Shown: piece by piece, positions 1-11,566 of the stretch
Layout: each line of letters starts with the position of its first letter
Numbering within the stretch: the first letter of the stretch is position 1
DNA from: Arsenicicoccus cauae
GTDB taxonomy: Bacteria > Actinomycetota > Actinomycetes > Actinomycetales > Dermatophilaceae
Assembly (NCBI RefSeq): GCF_009707125.1
Contig: NZ_WLVL01000018.1
Span: forward strand, 62,001 to 126,000
Direction of reading: 5' to 3'
Length of the DNA: 64,000 nucleotides
Position numbers and translations under genes: made by a program
Notes under the pieces: generated by a model
The model's database searches: none
Told to the model about the DNA's origin: nothing
The model's input: only the letters and a program-made list of their open reading frames with translations

Positions 1-5
1 GCCAT
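1..5 (-). CDS. scoB: CoA-transferase subunit B, first codon only (runs off left edge)
   Basis: Only the presumed ATG start (complement of bases 3-5) and two further bases are inside the window. It lies 3 bases past the stop codon of the subunit A gene, the usual arrangement for the two subunits of succinyl-CoA:3-ketoacid CoA-transferase. The assignment rests entirely on this position; no protein sequence is visible. Confidence 0.5.
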
Positions 6-8
6 CGC

Positions 9-815
9 TCACGCCTCCTTCTGCTCGTCTGCGGTGGGTGCGGTGGCTGCCGGACGGACCGTGCGGCGCTCGATCCGCTTGTCGGCGACCTCCTCGGGCG
101 TCAGCGCCACGACGCGCTGGACGTAGATCCCGGGCAGGTGCACGTCGCCCGGGTCGAGATCCCCGGGCTCGACCAGCTCCTCGACCTCGGCGATCGTCAC
201 GCGGCCCGCCATCGCGCACACGGGGTTGAAGTTGCGGGCGGCCTCGCGGAAGACGAGGTTGCCGTGCCGGTCGCCGCGCCAGGCGCGCACCAGACCGAAG
301 TCACAGCTGATGGCCTCCTCGAGCACGAAGGTCTTGGGCTCGCCGTCGACGTCGAAGACCTTGGTCTCCTTGGGCGGCGAGGTCTTGACGACCCTGCCGT
401 CGGCGTCGTGCAGCAGGGGCAGGCCACCCTCGGCCACCTGGGTGCCGGCCCCGGTGAGGGTGTAGAAGCCGGCGATCCCCGAGCCGCCGCAGCGGAGCTT
501 CTCGGCGAGGGAGCCTTGCGGGGTGAGCTCGACCTCGAGCTCCCCGGAGAGGTACTGCCGCTCGAACTCCTTGTTCTCCCCGACGTAGGACGCCTGGATG
601 CGGCGGATCTTTTTGTCCGCCAGAAGGATCCCCATCCCCCAGTCGTCAACGCCGCAGTTGTTGGAGACGAGCTCGAGGTCCGTGGCCCCCTGCTCGTGCA
701 GCGCCCGGATCAGCACGCTCGGGATGCCGCACAGGCCGAAGCCGCCGACCGCCAGCGAGGCTCCGTCGCCGATGTCGGCCACGGCCTCCTCGGCGGAGGA
801 CACCACCTTGTCCAT
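9..815 (-). CDS. scoA: Succinyl-CoA:3-ketoacid CoA-transferase subunit A
   Basis: 268 aa, a normal length for the family I CoA-transferase alpha subunit. It transfers CoA from succinyl-CoA to acetoacetate or a related 3-oxoacid in ketone-body or fatty-acid breakdown in the cytosol. The N-terminal CoA-binding glycine motif GGFGLCGIP (about residues 24-32) and the segments SNNCGVDDWG, SYVGENKEFERQYLSGE, TPQGSLAEK and GNLVFREAARNFNP are typical of ScoA rather than 3-oxoadipate transferase (PcaI). There is a slightly extended loop around residues 135-155 (KTSPPKETK). The partner subunit starts 3 bases after its stop. A broken thiolase gene lies just upstream; an intact one would form a beta-ketoacid degradation cassette with it. 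The start ATG follows a GGAAGG-like ribosome site. Confidence 0.9.
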   Translation of the reverse strand: MDKVVSSAEEAVADIGDGASLAVGGFGLCGIPSVLIRALHEQGATDLELVSNNCGVDDWGMGILLADKKIRRIQASYVGENKEFERQYLSGELEVELTPQGSLAEKLRCGGSGIAGFYTLTGAGTQVAEGGLPLLHDADGRVVKTSPPKETKVFDVDGEPKTFVLEEAISCDFGLVRAWRGDRHGNLVFREAARNFNPVCAMAGRVTIAEVEELVEPGDLDPGDVHLPGIYVQRVVALTPEEVADKRIERRTVRPAATAPTADEQKEA

Positions 816-881
816 GTCTTTCCTTCCTCACTTCGTCGTGACGGATGCCGCCACCCTATCGGCGGCCCGAGCAGACCCGCC

Positions 882-1438
882 TCAGGGGCGGGAGAGCAGC
901 ATGGCGACACCCTGGCCGACGCCGACGCACATGGTGGCGAGGGCGTGGTCGTGGCCACCGTCGGCGAGCGAGATCGCCGCGGTCAGGGCCAGGCGGGCAC
1001 CGCTGATGCCGAGGGGGTGGCCGAGCGCGATGGCCCCGCCGTGCGGGTTGACGTGCGCCGCGCCGTAGCCCATCACCCGGGGCGCCAGGCCGGCCGCCGC
1101 CGCGCCGTCGATGCGGGCCAGCGGCTCCAGGGAGAACTCCTCGACGGCGCGCTCGCTAGCCACCAGCAGGGCCGCGGCACCGTCGCTGACACCCCTGGCG
1201 CTGGGGGATCATGACGGGCGCGATCTCGGTCGCCAGCCGATCGTCGAGTCGTGCACCTCGGCTCTGCGGCGGTAGGCGCTCTCGGCCTTGGCCATCACGA
1301 ACGGCGCCCGGCTCATCGACTCCACCCCGCCTGCGAGGTAGAGATCCCCGCCGCCGGCGAGGATGCCACGGGCCGCCGTCACGGCCCCCAGCCATGCTAC
1401 GGCCGAGCGGCCCCCGCCGACGCGGACGACCAGACGCG
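882..1438 (-). pseudogene. Decayed acetyl-CoA/3-ketoadipyl-CoA thiolase
   Basis: Remnants of one thiolase lie in order but in different frames. The most N-terminal piece (about 1400-1230) reads LAGGVESMSRAPFVMAKAES and ends TIGWR. A short piece LATEIAPVMIPQRQG follows one frame away, then VSDGAAALLVASERAVEEF in a third frame, then PRVMGYG fused directly to HVNPHGGAIALGHPLG and MCVGVGQG at the C-terminus. A normal thiolase is about 390-400 aa; here roughly half is missing, including the nucleophilic cysteine region and most of the loop domain. The histidine of GHPLG and the C-terminal cysteine of MCVG remain. At least three deletions or frameshifts are needed, so this is not one sequencing slip. 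The 5' end stops at the terminator of tRNA-Pro. The last 93 codons (882-1163) still form an ORF but cannot make an enzyme. Confidence 0.85.
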
Positions 1439-1472
1439 CGAGGGCCCGCCGGAGACGTCCGGCGGGCCCTCG
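1439..1472 (-). terminator. Perfect hairpin behind tRNA-Pro
   Basis: The arms CGAGGGCCCGCCGG (1439-1452) and CCGGCGGGCCCTCG (1459-1472) pair perfectly over 14 bp around a 6-base loop, immediately 3' of the tRNA. There is no T-tract. Confidence 0.8.
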
Positions 1473-1474
1473 CG

Positions 1475-1551
1475 TGGTCGGGCTGACAGGATTTGAACCT
1501 GCGACATCGTGCTCCCAAAGCACGCGCGCTACCAAGCTGCGCCACAGCCCG
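1475..1551 (-). tRNA. tRNA-Pro (TGG)
   Basis: The complement folds into a full cloverleaf with acceptor CGGGCTG/CAGCCCG, a TTCAAAT T-loop and anticodon stem CGTGC/GCACG around loop TTTGGGA, giving anticodon TGG. Discriminator A and CCA are encoded (1475-1478). Confidence 0.95.
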
Positions 1552-1690
1552 TGAAGCCTCGATCCTACCGGTCCCGGCGCGCGGCCCCGCACGCGCGAAC
1601 GGCGAGGCGGGGTGTCGGATTTCCCGCGGGCCCGGTGCGGCCACTACCCTGTGCAGTGCCCGTCATGACGGTTCCCCGTCGTGCCACGCT

Positions 1691-1764
1691 GCGGGTGTAG
1701 CTCAATGGTAGAGCCCTAGTCTTCCAAACTAGCTACGCGAGTTCGATTCTCGTCACCCGCTCCA
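1691..1764 (+). tRNA. tRNA-Gly (TCC)
   Basis: Acceptor GCGGGTG/CACCCGC, T-loop TTCGATT and anticodon stem CTAGT/ACTAG around loop CTTCCAA give anticodon TCC. Discriminator T and CCA are encoded at the 3' end. Confidence 0.95.
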
Positions 1765-1785
1765 GCCCGCCCCGCCGGGCGGCGC

Positions 1786-1826
1786 GAAGGCCCCGTCGCC
1801 TCTCCTCGGAGGGCGGCGGGGCCTTC
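1786..1826 (+). terminator. Hairpin behind tRNA-Gly
   Basis: GAAGGCCCCGTCGCC pairs with GGCGGCGGGGCCTTC across a short loop, with one G-T wobble. It lies 22 bases after the tRNA and just before the end of the convergent small membrane protein gene, so it may serve both. Confidence 0.75.
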
Positions 1827-1840
1827 GGCATCCAGGCAGG

Positions 1841-2056
1841 TCAGCGCTGGCGACGGTCCAGCATCGTCCAGAATCCGCCGACGGCGGCGACCAGTCCGAC
1901 CAGGGACGCGAGCGCGAAAGGCGCCATCCCCATCACGACCGTGACCACCGCGGCGAGCGCGAGGAGCACCCCGAGGGCGACCAGGGCCGGGGCGACGAGC
2001 CAGGTGAGGACGGGGGCCTGCGGGGTGCGGGTGGGGTGACCGACGTGGACGGCCAT
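1841..2056 (-). CDS. Small two-TM membrane protein
   Basis: 71 aa, not recognised as a named family. The protein has a short hydrophilic N-terminus (MAVHVGHPTRTPQ) and two hydrophobic helices (about residues 17-42 and 45-66) separated by GMAPF, with a basic C-terminal tail (LDRRQR). This suggests a small inner-membrane protein with both ends probably in the cytoplasm. Its ATG is preceded by AGGAAG, a good ribosome site, which supports it as a real gene. It stands alone between the tRNA-Gly terminator and rpiB. No function can be assigned. Confidence 0.65.
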   Translation of the reverse strand: MAVHVGHPTRTPQAPVLTWLVAPALVALGVLLALAAVVTVVMGMAPFALASLVGLVAAVGGFWTMLDRRQR

Positions 2057-2285
2057 GAGGACTTCCTCCGTGATGGGGAGCGAGCGGGATGCTCGGTCTC
2101 CACTAGAGCAGACCGAGGGACGCTGCGTGCCCGAAACACCCGAACGAGATGCGCCGTTCGCCTGACCTTCACCCGGACGGTCCGGTGCAGGGTGGACACA
2201 ACGGACATGGCCTGGACACGCACAGTGACGGCCGCGACGACGCCTCAGCCGTCACCCGCGCCCCAGGAGTCACACCGCCGGGGTC

Positions 2286-2765
2286 TCAGCGGGCGCTGTC
2301 GGGCAGGTCCGGCAGCTCGCCCGTGGCCTCGTAGCGGTCGAGCATCGCGATGCGGCGGGCGTGCCGCTCCACCCCGGAGAACGGCGTGGCCACGAAGGCG
2401 TCGGCGATCGCCAGGGACTCCTCGGGCGTGGTGAACCGCCCACCGATCGAGCAGATGCGGGCATCGTTGTGCTCCCGCGCCAGCTGGGCCAGCTCGGGGC
2501 CGTAGCAGAGCGCGGCGCGCACGCCGGCGACCTTGTTGGCTGCCATCTGCTCGCCGTTGCCGGACCCGCCGAGCACGAAGCCCAGCGCGTCGTCGTCGGC
2601 CGCGACGGCCTCGGCGGCGCGCAGGCAGAAGACGGGGTAGTCGTCCTCCGCGTCGTAGACGAAGGGGCCGTGGTCGGTGACATCGTGACCGGCCTGGCGG
2701 AGATGATCGATGAGGGCCGTCTTGGCCTCGAGGGCGGCGTGGTCGGCGCCGACGTGGATGCGCAT
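2286..2765 (-). CDS. rpiB: Ribose-5-phosphate isomerase B
   Basis: 159 aa, the usual RpiB length. It interconverts ribose-5-phosphate and ribulose-5-phosphate in the pentose phosphate pathway. The N-terminal motif MRIHVGADHAALEAK, the phosphate-loop segment GFVLGGSGNGEQMAANKV and ARICSIGGR match the RpiB/LacAB family. The usual active-site cysteine position of GSGNG-type enzymes is G here, as in actinobacterial and plant-type RpiB that use another residue. The ATG follows a GCAGGAG ribosome site. It is 66 bases downstream of the DsbA-fold reductase gene and probably cotranscribed with it. Confidence 0.9.
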   Translation of the reverse strand: MRIHVGADHAALEAKTALIDHLRQAGHDVTDHGPFVYDAEDDYPVFCLRAAEAVAADDDALGFVLGGSGNGEQMAANKVAGVRAALCYGPELAQLAREHNDARICSIGGRFTTPEESLAIADAFVATPFSGVERHARRIAMLDRYEATGELPDLPDSAR

Positions 2766-2831
2766 GGCGGGGCTCCTGCAGGTGAGGTGGGCGGGTGCGG
2801 GGTCGGCCGGACGGGCCTGCCCGAGGCAGAC

Positions 2832-3479
2832 TCAGTCGAAGATGGGGCCGACGTCGCGCGTGCGCTTCAGCTCGAAGAAGCCGGGCGTCCCCGCGACGAG
2901 CACGCACCCGTCGAACAGCTTCACCGCGTCCTCGCCCTTGGGGGCCGGGGACACCACGGGTCCGAAGAACGCCACGCCGTCGACGATGACGATCGGGGTG
3001 CCGACCTCGTCGCCCACCGCGGAGATGCCGCGCTCGTGCGAGGCGCGCAGGGCGCGGTCGGTCTCGTCGCCTGCGGTGGGCTCGGCATACGACGCGAGCT
3101 CGGCCGGCAGACCGACCTCGGCGAGCGCTCCCTGCACCACCGACCGGAAGTCCTTGTCGCCCTGGAGGTGGATGCGCGTGCCCATCGCGTCGTAGAGCCG
3201 CTTGACGACGTCCTCGCCGTGCTCGCGAGCCGCGGCGATGATCACACGGACCGGACCCCAGGCGCGGTCCATCAGGTCGCGGTAGTCCTCGGGCAGGTCA
3301 CGGCCCTCGTTGAGCACCGCGAGGCTCATCACCGACCAGGTGACGGTGATCCCCTTGGCGCGCTCGACCTCCATGAGCCAGCGGGAGGTCATCCACGCCC
3401 ACGGGCAGGCCGGGTCGAAGAACATCTCGACGGACGGGTAGTTGGTCTGGGGCTGCGTGGTCTCGGTCGTGTCGCTCAC
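2832..3479 (-). CDS. Mycothiol-dependent nitroreductase-like DsbA-fold protein (Rv2466c family)
   Basis: 215 aa from a GTG start that has AGGA seven bases upstream; longer readings start inside the upstream region and lack a ribosome site. The sequence FFDPACPWAWMTSRW near the N-terminus, then MSLAVLNEGRD, AWGPVRV, GTPIVIVDGVAFFGPV and FFELKRTRD, follow mycobacterial Rv2466c over its whole length. That family uses mycothiol to reduce nitro compounds and other electrophiles and belongs to the oxidative-stress response. As I recall, Rv2466c has CPWC at the active site; here it is CPWA, so the resolving cysteine is absent and a monothiol mechanism using mycothiol is implied. It is divergent from pepN, with a 163-base promoter region shared between them. 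Confidence 0.8.
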   Translation of the reverse strand: MSDTTETTQPQTNYPSVEMFFDPACPWAWMTSRWLMEVERAKGITVTWSVMSLAVLNEGRDLPEDYRDLMDRAWGPVRVIIAAAREHGEDVVKRLYDAMGTRIHLQGDKDFRSVVQGALAEVGLPAELASYAEPTAGDETDRALRASHERGISAVGDEVGTPIVIVDGVAFFGPVVSPAPKGEDAVKLFDGCVLVAGTPGFFELKRTRDVGPIFD

Positions 3480-3642
3480 GACGCCATCCTGCCAGCACGC
3501 ACCCCACCCGTGCGTCATCGCGCGACGGGTCGAGTGCGCTGCCGCGATCCGTGGGGACGTCGTGCGGGATTCCTGCAAGGATGAGGCGGCCATCCGCTTC
3601 CCCGCGCTCCGGGGCGCGCCAGCACCACCGAAAGGCCCATCC

Positions 3643-6213
<2,571 letters not shown>

Positions 6214-6298
6214 CCCGCCGGGGGTAGTACCGACCCACCGGGGGCAGGGGCATCGACCGGCCTTCGTTCGCCAGGCTGATGTTCCTACCCCCGGCGGG
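6214..6298. repeat. Palindromic stop-codon element, copy A
   Basis: Perfect 13-bp inverted arms CCCGCCGGGGGTA (6214-6226) and TACCCCCGGCGGG (6286-6298) enclose a 57-bp unit (6238-6294) containing GGGGCATCGACCGGCC and the core TTCGTTCGCCAGGCTGATG. The first base of the element follows the pepN stop codon directly. The same unit occurs at 9131-9390, 59443-59511 and 59861-59930. Confidence 0.85.
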
Positions 6299-6538
6299 TG
6301 CAGTCGTGCGCCGGGGCGGGGTTCCGGCGTGCGCCGGGTTGGGGGCTCCGGGGTGCACAACTGCCCCCCCACCCCGCTGCCGCGGTGGGGTGGGCGGAGG
6401 CGCGGCGAGATGGGCGGGTGGCGCCGGATGCAGTCGCTCGGCGAGACGGCGGCCGGTCCGGCATACGGCCCGAGTCCCCAGCTGCCCTCGGTCAGGTCCG
6501 CCCGGGGTGGCAGACCAGACGGACACGACCTGAGATCG
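6299..6538. other. Non-coding spacer between convergent pepN and ABC ATPase genes
   Basis: Together with the repeat before it, this makes a 325-base gap. It is extremely G/C-rich and contains a short inverted repeat CCCACCCC/GGGGTGGG around 6369-6400 and one CGGCATAC word. No convincing ORF, RNA gene or promoter is visible. Confidence 0.6.
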
Positions 6539-7332
<794 letters not shown>

Positions 7333-7333
<1 letters not shown>

Positions 7334-8127
7334 CAGTGGGCCTCCTGGGTGAGGGCGAGGGCGTCCGCGTCCGGAGAGTCCGGCGCGTCGGAGCCGCGCG
7401 CGCCGGGCTCCTCGCCGTCCGACCGGCGCCCGTGGCGCAGCCGGTGGTCGATGGCGTTGACCACGTGGGTCAACGGCACCGTGATGACGAGGTAGAACAG
7501 CCCGGCCAGCAGCAGCGCGGACTGGTTGCCGGTGTTGGCGGCGTAGTCCTGCCCGATCCGGAACAGCTCGCGCTGGCTGGCCAGCAGCCCCAGGAAGTAG
7601 ACCAGCGAGGACTCCTTGATCAGCGAGATGAACTGGTTGACCAGGGCCGGGAGCACGCGGCGGACACCGAGGGGTATGACGACCAGCCGCATCGCGGCGT
7701 TGTGGCTGAACCCCAGGGCCCGTGAGGCCTCCATCTGCCCGGCCTCGACGCTCTGGATGCCGGAGCGAAAGATCTCGCCGATGTAGGCCGACGCGATCAG
7801 CGACAGCGCGAGGATGCCGAGCGGGTAGGGGTTGTTGCCCCAGATCTGCAGCCCCACGGGCGCGAGACCGACACCGATGAGCAAGATGGTGACGGCGGCC
7901 GGCAACCCGCGGAAGATGTCGGTCCAGACGCGTGCAGGCCACCGCAGCCAGCGGTGCCGCGACAGGCCGGCGACCGCGAGCGCCATACCGAGGATCGTCC
8001 CGATGACGGCGGACACGACCGCGAGCAGCAGGGTGTTGGGCAGCCCGACCGTGATCAGGTCAGGCAGCGCCTCCCGCATCGCGTCGAGGTCGAAGAAGGT
8101 CTCCCTGAGGGTGTCGAGGACATCCAC
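7333..8127 (-). CDS. Polar amino-acid ABC transporter, permease
   Basis: 264 aa of the HisM/GlnP family. It forms the membrane channel of the transporter. Several hydrophobic helices are seen (for example VGLPNTLLLAVVSAVIGTILG and ILALSLIASAYIGEIFRSG), and the cytoplasmic coupling loop reads EASRALGFSHNAAMRLVVIP, the EAA motif that contacts the ATPase. The first 30 residues are a short amphipathic N-terminus and the last 35 are a polar tail rich in D, P and G. It begins six bases after the stop of the binding-protein gene and overlaps the ATPase start by one base. Confidence 0.92.
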
Positions 8128-8133
8128 CGCGCG

Positions 8134-8979
8134 TCACCGCGTGATCGTGACCGCGCCGCTGCCCGGCGTGAAGTCCGCCGGAGTCTTGCGGCCCGGGTAG
8201 TACTGGTTGACCAGCTTCTGCCAGGTGCCGTCCTTGATGACCTCGTCCAGGCCCTTGTCGAGCGCGTCCTTGAGCTTGGTCTTGTCCTGGGCGACGGCGT
8301 AGGCCATTGGCGTCGGGCTGAGCTCCTTGGCGGCAAGGCGCACCTTGCCCCCGGACTCGCCCGCGAGCTTCTCGCCGATCTCGGCGGGGCTGATCCACGC
8401 GTCGACGGTGCCGGCCTTGAGCTGGTTCATCGCGCCGTTGTAGTCGGGGACGCGCACGGGATCGAGCTTCTTGCTGGTGGCGTAGTCGTCCTGGACCGTG
8501 CCCTGCACCACCACGACGCGCTTGCCCGCGAGCTGGTCGAAGCTCGTGAGGGACGACCCGGCGGGGACGTTGAGCCCGAGGTACCCGAAGTCGTAGCCGT
8601 TGGTGAAGGCGACGGTCTGCTTGCGCTTCTCGGTGATGGTGATCGAGGACGAGCCGACGTCATACTTGCCCGACTTGACCTGCGAGAGCAGGCCCGAGAA
8701 GTCCGTGCCCGCGAACTCGACCTTGAGGCCCTGCTTGGCGGCGACGGCCTTGAGCAGGTCGTTGTCGAAGCCGGTGAACTGGCCGTCCTTGAGGTAGACG
8801 TTGGGCGGGGCGTCGGTGAGCGTGCCCACGTGCAGGACGCCAGGGCGCTGCAGGCCGAGCGGGTTGTCCGCCGCCTGGTCCGAGCCGGAGCCGGAGCCGC
8901 ACGCCGTCAGCGTCAGCATCATCGCCGCGCCGGCGGCGGCGAGGGCGGTGCGACGGGTGGTCCAGGGCGTGCGAGACAT
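8134..8979 (-). CDS. Polar amino-acid ABC transporter, substrate-binding lipoprotein
   Basis: 281 aa. The N-terminus is a lipoprotein signal peptide: basic TTRR, a hydrophobic AAAGAAMML core and lipobox LTAC with the modified cysteine at about residue 27, followed by a GSGSGSD linker. The mature part is a family 3 periplasmic-binding-protein fold (FTGFDNDLLKAVA, GKYDVGSSSITIT, GKRVVVVQGTVQDDYA). It sits on the outer face of the membrane and delivers an amino acid to the permease. First gene of a three-gene operon; the upstream region 8980-9130 should hold the promoter. The ATG is preceded by GGAGGACACCC. Confidence 0.92.
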   Translation of the reverse strand: MSRTPWTTRRTALAAAGAAMMLTLTACGSGSGSDQAADNPLGLQRPGVLHVGTLTDAPPNVYLKDGQFTGFDNDLLKAVAAKQGLKVEFAGTDFSGLLSQVKSGKYDVGSSSITITEKRKQTVAFTNGYDFGYLGLNVPAGSSLTSFDQLAGKRVVVVQGTVQDDYATSKKLDPVRVPDYNGAMNQLKAGTVDAWISPAEIGEKLAGESGGKVRLAAKELSPTPMAYAVAQDKTKLKDALDKGLDEVIKDGTWQKLVNQYYPGRKTPADFTPGSGAVTITR

Positions 8980-9130
8980 GGGTGTCCTCCGGGGCGGGGC
9001 GCGGTCGGCGCCGGCGTAGGTGGGATGGCCTGCCCACCGATGGGCTGACCGAAGGTCACCTTATGCATAGGCAAACATTTGGTAATCCGAGCGTCCACGT
9101 CTCGGACGCCCGGCGGGGGCGCGTCCACCT

Positions 9131-9390
9131 ACCGGGGGCAGGATCATCAGCCTGGCGAACTAACCCCGGCTGATGCCCCTACCGGGGGCCGGATCATCAG
9201 ACGGGCGAACGAAGGCCGGCCGATGCCCCTACCCCCGGCCGGATCATCAGCCTGTCGAACGAAGGCCGGCCGATGCCCCTACCCCGGCCGGATCATCAGC
9301 CTGGCGAACGAAGCCCGGCTGATGCCCCTACCCCCGGCCGGATCATCAGCCTGGCGAACGAAGCCCGGCCGATGCCCTTACCCCCGGTAG
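9131..9390. repeat. Five-copy tandem array of the palindromic stop-codon element (copy B)
   Basis: Five near-identical units of 49-50 bases start at 9131, 9181, 9231, 9281 and 9330, followed by the first 11 bases of a sixth (to 9390). Each has the pattern ACC(C/G)GGG-like end, GGATCATCAG, (C/A)(C/G)(T/G)G(T/G)CGAAC, GAAG(G/C)CCGGC and (C/T)GATGCCC(C/T)T. There are no unique spacers, so it is not CRISPR. The array begins two bases after the malQ stop codon, reading the minus strand, and fills most of the gap between malQ and the ABC operon. The first 150 bases of the 412-base gap (8980-9130) show nothing else obvious. Confidence 0.9.
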
Positions 9391-9391
9391 G

Positions 9392-11506
9392 TCAGAGGGT
9401 GCGGGCGAGGCGGCGTGCCCAGCGCGAGCGCATGAGGTCCTCGAGCAGCACGGGCCGACCGTCGGCGCCGGCCAGCGGCATGCGCCAGTTGGGGTACTCC
9501 TCATCGGTGCCCGGCTGGTTGATGATCCGCCGGTCCTGCGCGAGGTCCGACACCGAGATGCCGCGCAGCAGCGCCGGCGTCCACGACAGCAGCTTGTGCA
9601 GCGCCTCGATCGTGTCCTCGTCGCTCGCGTCCTCGCGCAGCAGCCCGCGCGAGCGCAGCAGCGCCGTGATGCCGGCCTGCTCCTTGACCTCGCTCGCGCG
9701 CTCCTCCTCGATCGAGCGGGTCAGCAGGCCCAGCTCGTGGCGCAGGTCGATGTGCACCTGCTGCAGGTAGCCCGCGGTCGGGGGCAGGTCGTGGGTGGTG
9801 ACGGTGGCCAGGCACAGGCGGCGGTACTGCTCGGGCTGGATCGGCTCGCCGCCGTGCTCGTAGTCGCGCTCGAACCACAGGATGGACGTGCCCATGATCC
9901 CGCGGTCCGCGAGGTAGTCGCGCACCCAGGACTCGACCGTGCCGAGGTCCTCGCCGATGACGACGGCGCCGGCGCGGTGCGCCTCCAGGGCGAGGATCCC
10001 GATGAGCGCCTTGTGGTCGTAGCGGACGTAGGTGCCCTCGAAGGGCTTGCAGCCCTGCGGGATCCACCAGAGCCGGAACAGCCCGATGATGTGGTCGACC
10101 CGCAGGCCGCCCGCCGAGCGCAGGACGGTCCGGAGCATGTCGCGGTAGGGCGCGTAGCCCAGCTCGGCGAGCTGGTCGGGGCGCCACGGCGGCTGGCTCC
10201 AGTCCTGGCCGAGCTGGTTGTACTGGTCGGCCGGCGCCCCCACCGTGACGCCGCGCGCCAGCGCGTCGCGCAGCCCCCAGGCGTCGGCGCCGCTCGGGTG
10301 CACCCCGACGGCCAGGTCGTGGATCAGGCCGAGGCGCATGCCCGACTCGTGGGCGACCCGCTGGGCCTGCTCCAGCTGGCCCTCGACGACCCACTGCAGC
10401 CAGCAGTAGTAGTCGACGTCGGTGGCCAGCTCCTCGCGGCGGGCGGCGACGGCCGGGCTGGTCGCGTCCTGCAGCTCCTGCGGCCACTCGGCCTCGTCCT
10501 CGCCGTAGGCCGCGGTGAACGCGCACCACGTCGCGAAGTCCACCAGGCCCTGCCCCTCCCGCCCGCAGAAGGCCCGGTAGTCCCGCTCACGCCGAGGCGA
10601 TCGGGGCTGCTTGTGGACGAGCCGCAGGGCGGCGTCCTTGAGACGCCAGGACGCGTCGCGGTCGATGAGGTCGACGTCGTTGAGCCGCACCGCGTCGTCG
10701 GCGTGCCACTGCAGCAGCGCGCGGTCCGCGGCGGTGAGGTAGCCCATCTCGGGGATGTCCTCGACGCGGATGTAGAGCGGGCTGATGAACCGACGGGTGG
10801 TGGGCAGGTAGGGCGAGGGCTCGACCGGCGGGACGGGCTCGGCGGCATGCAGGGGGTTGACGAGGACGAAGTCCGAGCCCAGCTCCTCGCCGGCCCACGC
10901 GGCGAGCTCGGCGAGGTCAGCGGCGTCCCCCATCCCCCAGGACCGGCTGGAGCGCATGGCGTAGAGCTGCGTCATGACGCCCGAGGCGGGGTGGTCGCGC
11001 AGCGACGCGGGCACCTCGAGGCGGTCTGGCGTGACGACCAGGGTGCAGGTGGCCGTGGCCCCGGCATACGAGGCACTGATCTCGTGCCAGCCGAGCGGCA
11101 GGCCGGCCGGGACCGCGAAGGTCGCCTCCCCCACCTGACGACCGTCCACGACGCGAGGGTCGACCCACCTGTCGACCTGGTCCAGGGGACGGTGCGACCC
11201 GTCCTCGAGCCGCACGGACACCGTGACGGACTCGCCGTGGGGCAGGTGCACCGGGATCGTCGTGCTCTCGGACTCGGTCACGACCAGCACCGGCGGGAGC
11301 GCCTGGCGCCACTCGCGGTCGCGGATCTGCGCGAGCGAGGCGCGCACCTCGTCATCGGTCGCGGCCGGCTGGCCCAGGGCGGCGAGCACGGCCACGATGG
11401 TGGTGGCGGGCACGGTCACGTGGTCCCCCTGCCAGTCCCAGTACTCCGTGGCCACCCCGTGGGCGCGCGCGAGCTCGATGAGGTCGGTGGAGGGTGCGTC
11501 AGTCAC
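9392..11506 (-). CDS. malQ: 4-alpha-glucanotransferase (amylomaltase)
   Basis: 704 aa from a GTG start, the length of the larger actinobacterial MalQ with an N-terminal accessory domain. It transfers glucan segments between maltodextrins in the cytosol (GH77). Residues about 1-140 form an all-beta N-terminal domain; the catalytic barrel begins near LYAMRSSRSWGMGDAADL. GLRVDHIIGLFRLWWIP carries the nucleophile aspartate, VVIGEDLGTV the acid/base glutamate and TVTTHDLPPT the third carboxylate. It is divergent from the MscS gene with only 60 bases between starts. Other glucan genes (a GH13 alpha-glucosidase) lie 1.6 kb away. A tandem repeat array starts immediately behind the stop. Confidence 0.95.
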   Translation of the reverse strand: MTDAPSTDLIELARAHGVATEYWDWQGDHVTVPATTIVAVLAALGQPAATDDEVRASLAQIRDREWRQALPPVLVVTESESTTIPVHLPHGESVTVSVRLEDGSHRPLDQVDRWVDPRVVDGRQVGEATFAVPAGLPLGWHEISASYAGATATCTLVVTPDRLEVPASLRDHPASGVMTQLYAMRSSRSWGMGDAADLAELAAWAGEELGSDFVLVNPLHAAEPVPPVEPSPYLPTTRRFISPLYIRVEDIPEMGYLTAADRALLQWHADDAVRLNDVDLIDRDASWRLKDAALRLVHKQPRSPRRERDYRAFCGREGQGLVDFATWCAFTAAYGEDEAEWPQELQDATSPAVAARREELATDVDYYCWLQWVVEGQLEQAQRVAHESGMRLGLIHDLAVGVHPSGADAWGLRDALARGVTVGAPADQYNQLGQDWSQPPWRPDQLAELGYAPYRDMLRTVLRSAGGLRVDHIIGLFRLWWIPQGCKPFEGTYVRYDHKALIGILALEAHRAGAVVIGEDLGTVESWVRDYLADRGIMGTSILWFERDYEHGGEPIQPEQYRRLCLATVTTHDLPPTAGYLQQVHIDLRHELGLLTRSIEEERASEVKEQAGITALLRSRGLLREDASDEDTIEALHKLLSWTPALLRGISVSDLAQDRRIINQPGTDEEYPNWRMPLAGADGRPVLLEDLMRSRWARRLARTL

Positions 11507-11566
11507 GGGTGAAGTGTGGCACGGCGGTGACAGCGTCCGCCAAGGTCGACCCGCCATGATGAGGGC

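Noticed and set aside
882-1163. A small 93-aa thiolase-like gene.
   Set aside because: It is the C-terminal piece of a broken full-length thiolase; upstream fragments of the same protein continue in other frames.
9131-9390. Possible CRISPR array (regular 50-base units).
   Set aside because: The whole unit repeats with no variable spacers, and no cas genes are present; single copies occur at other gene ends.
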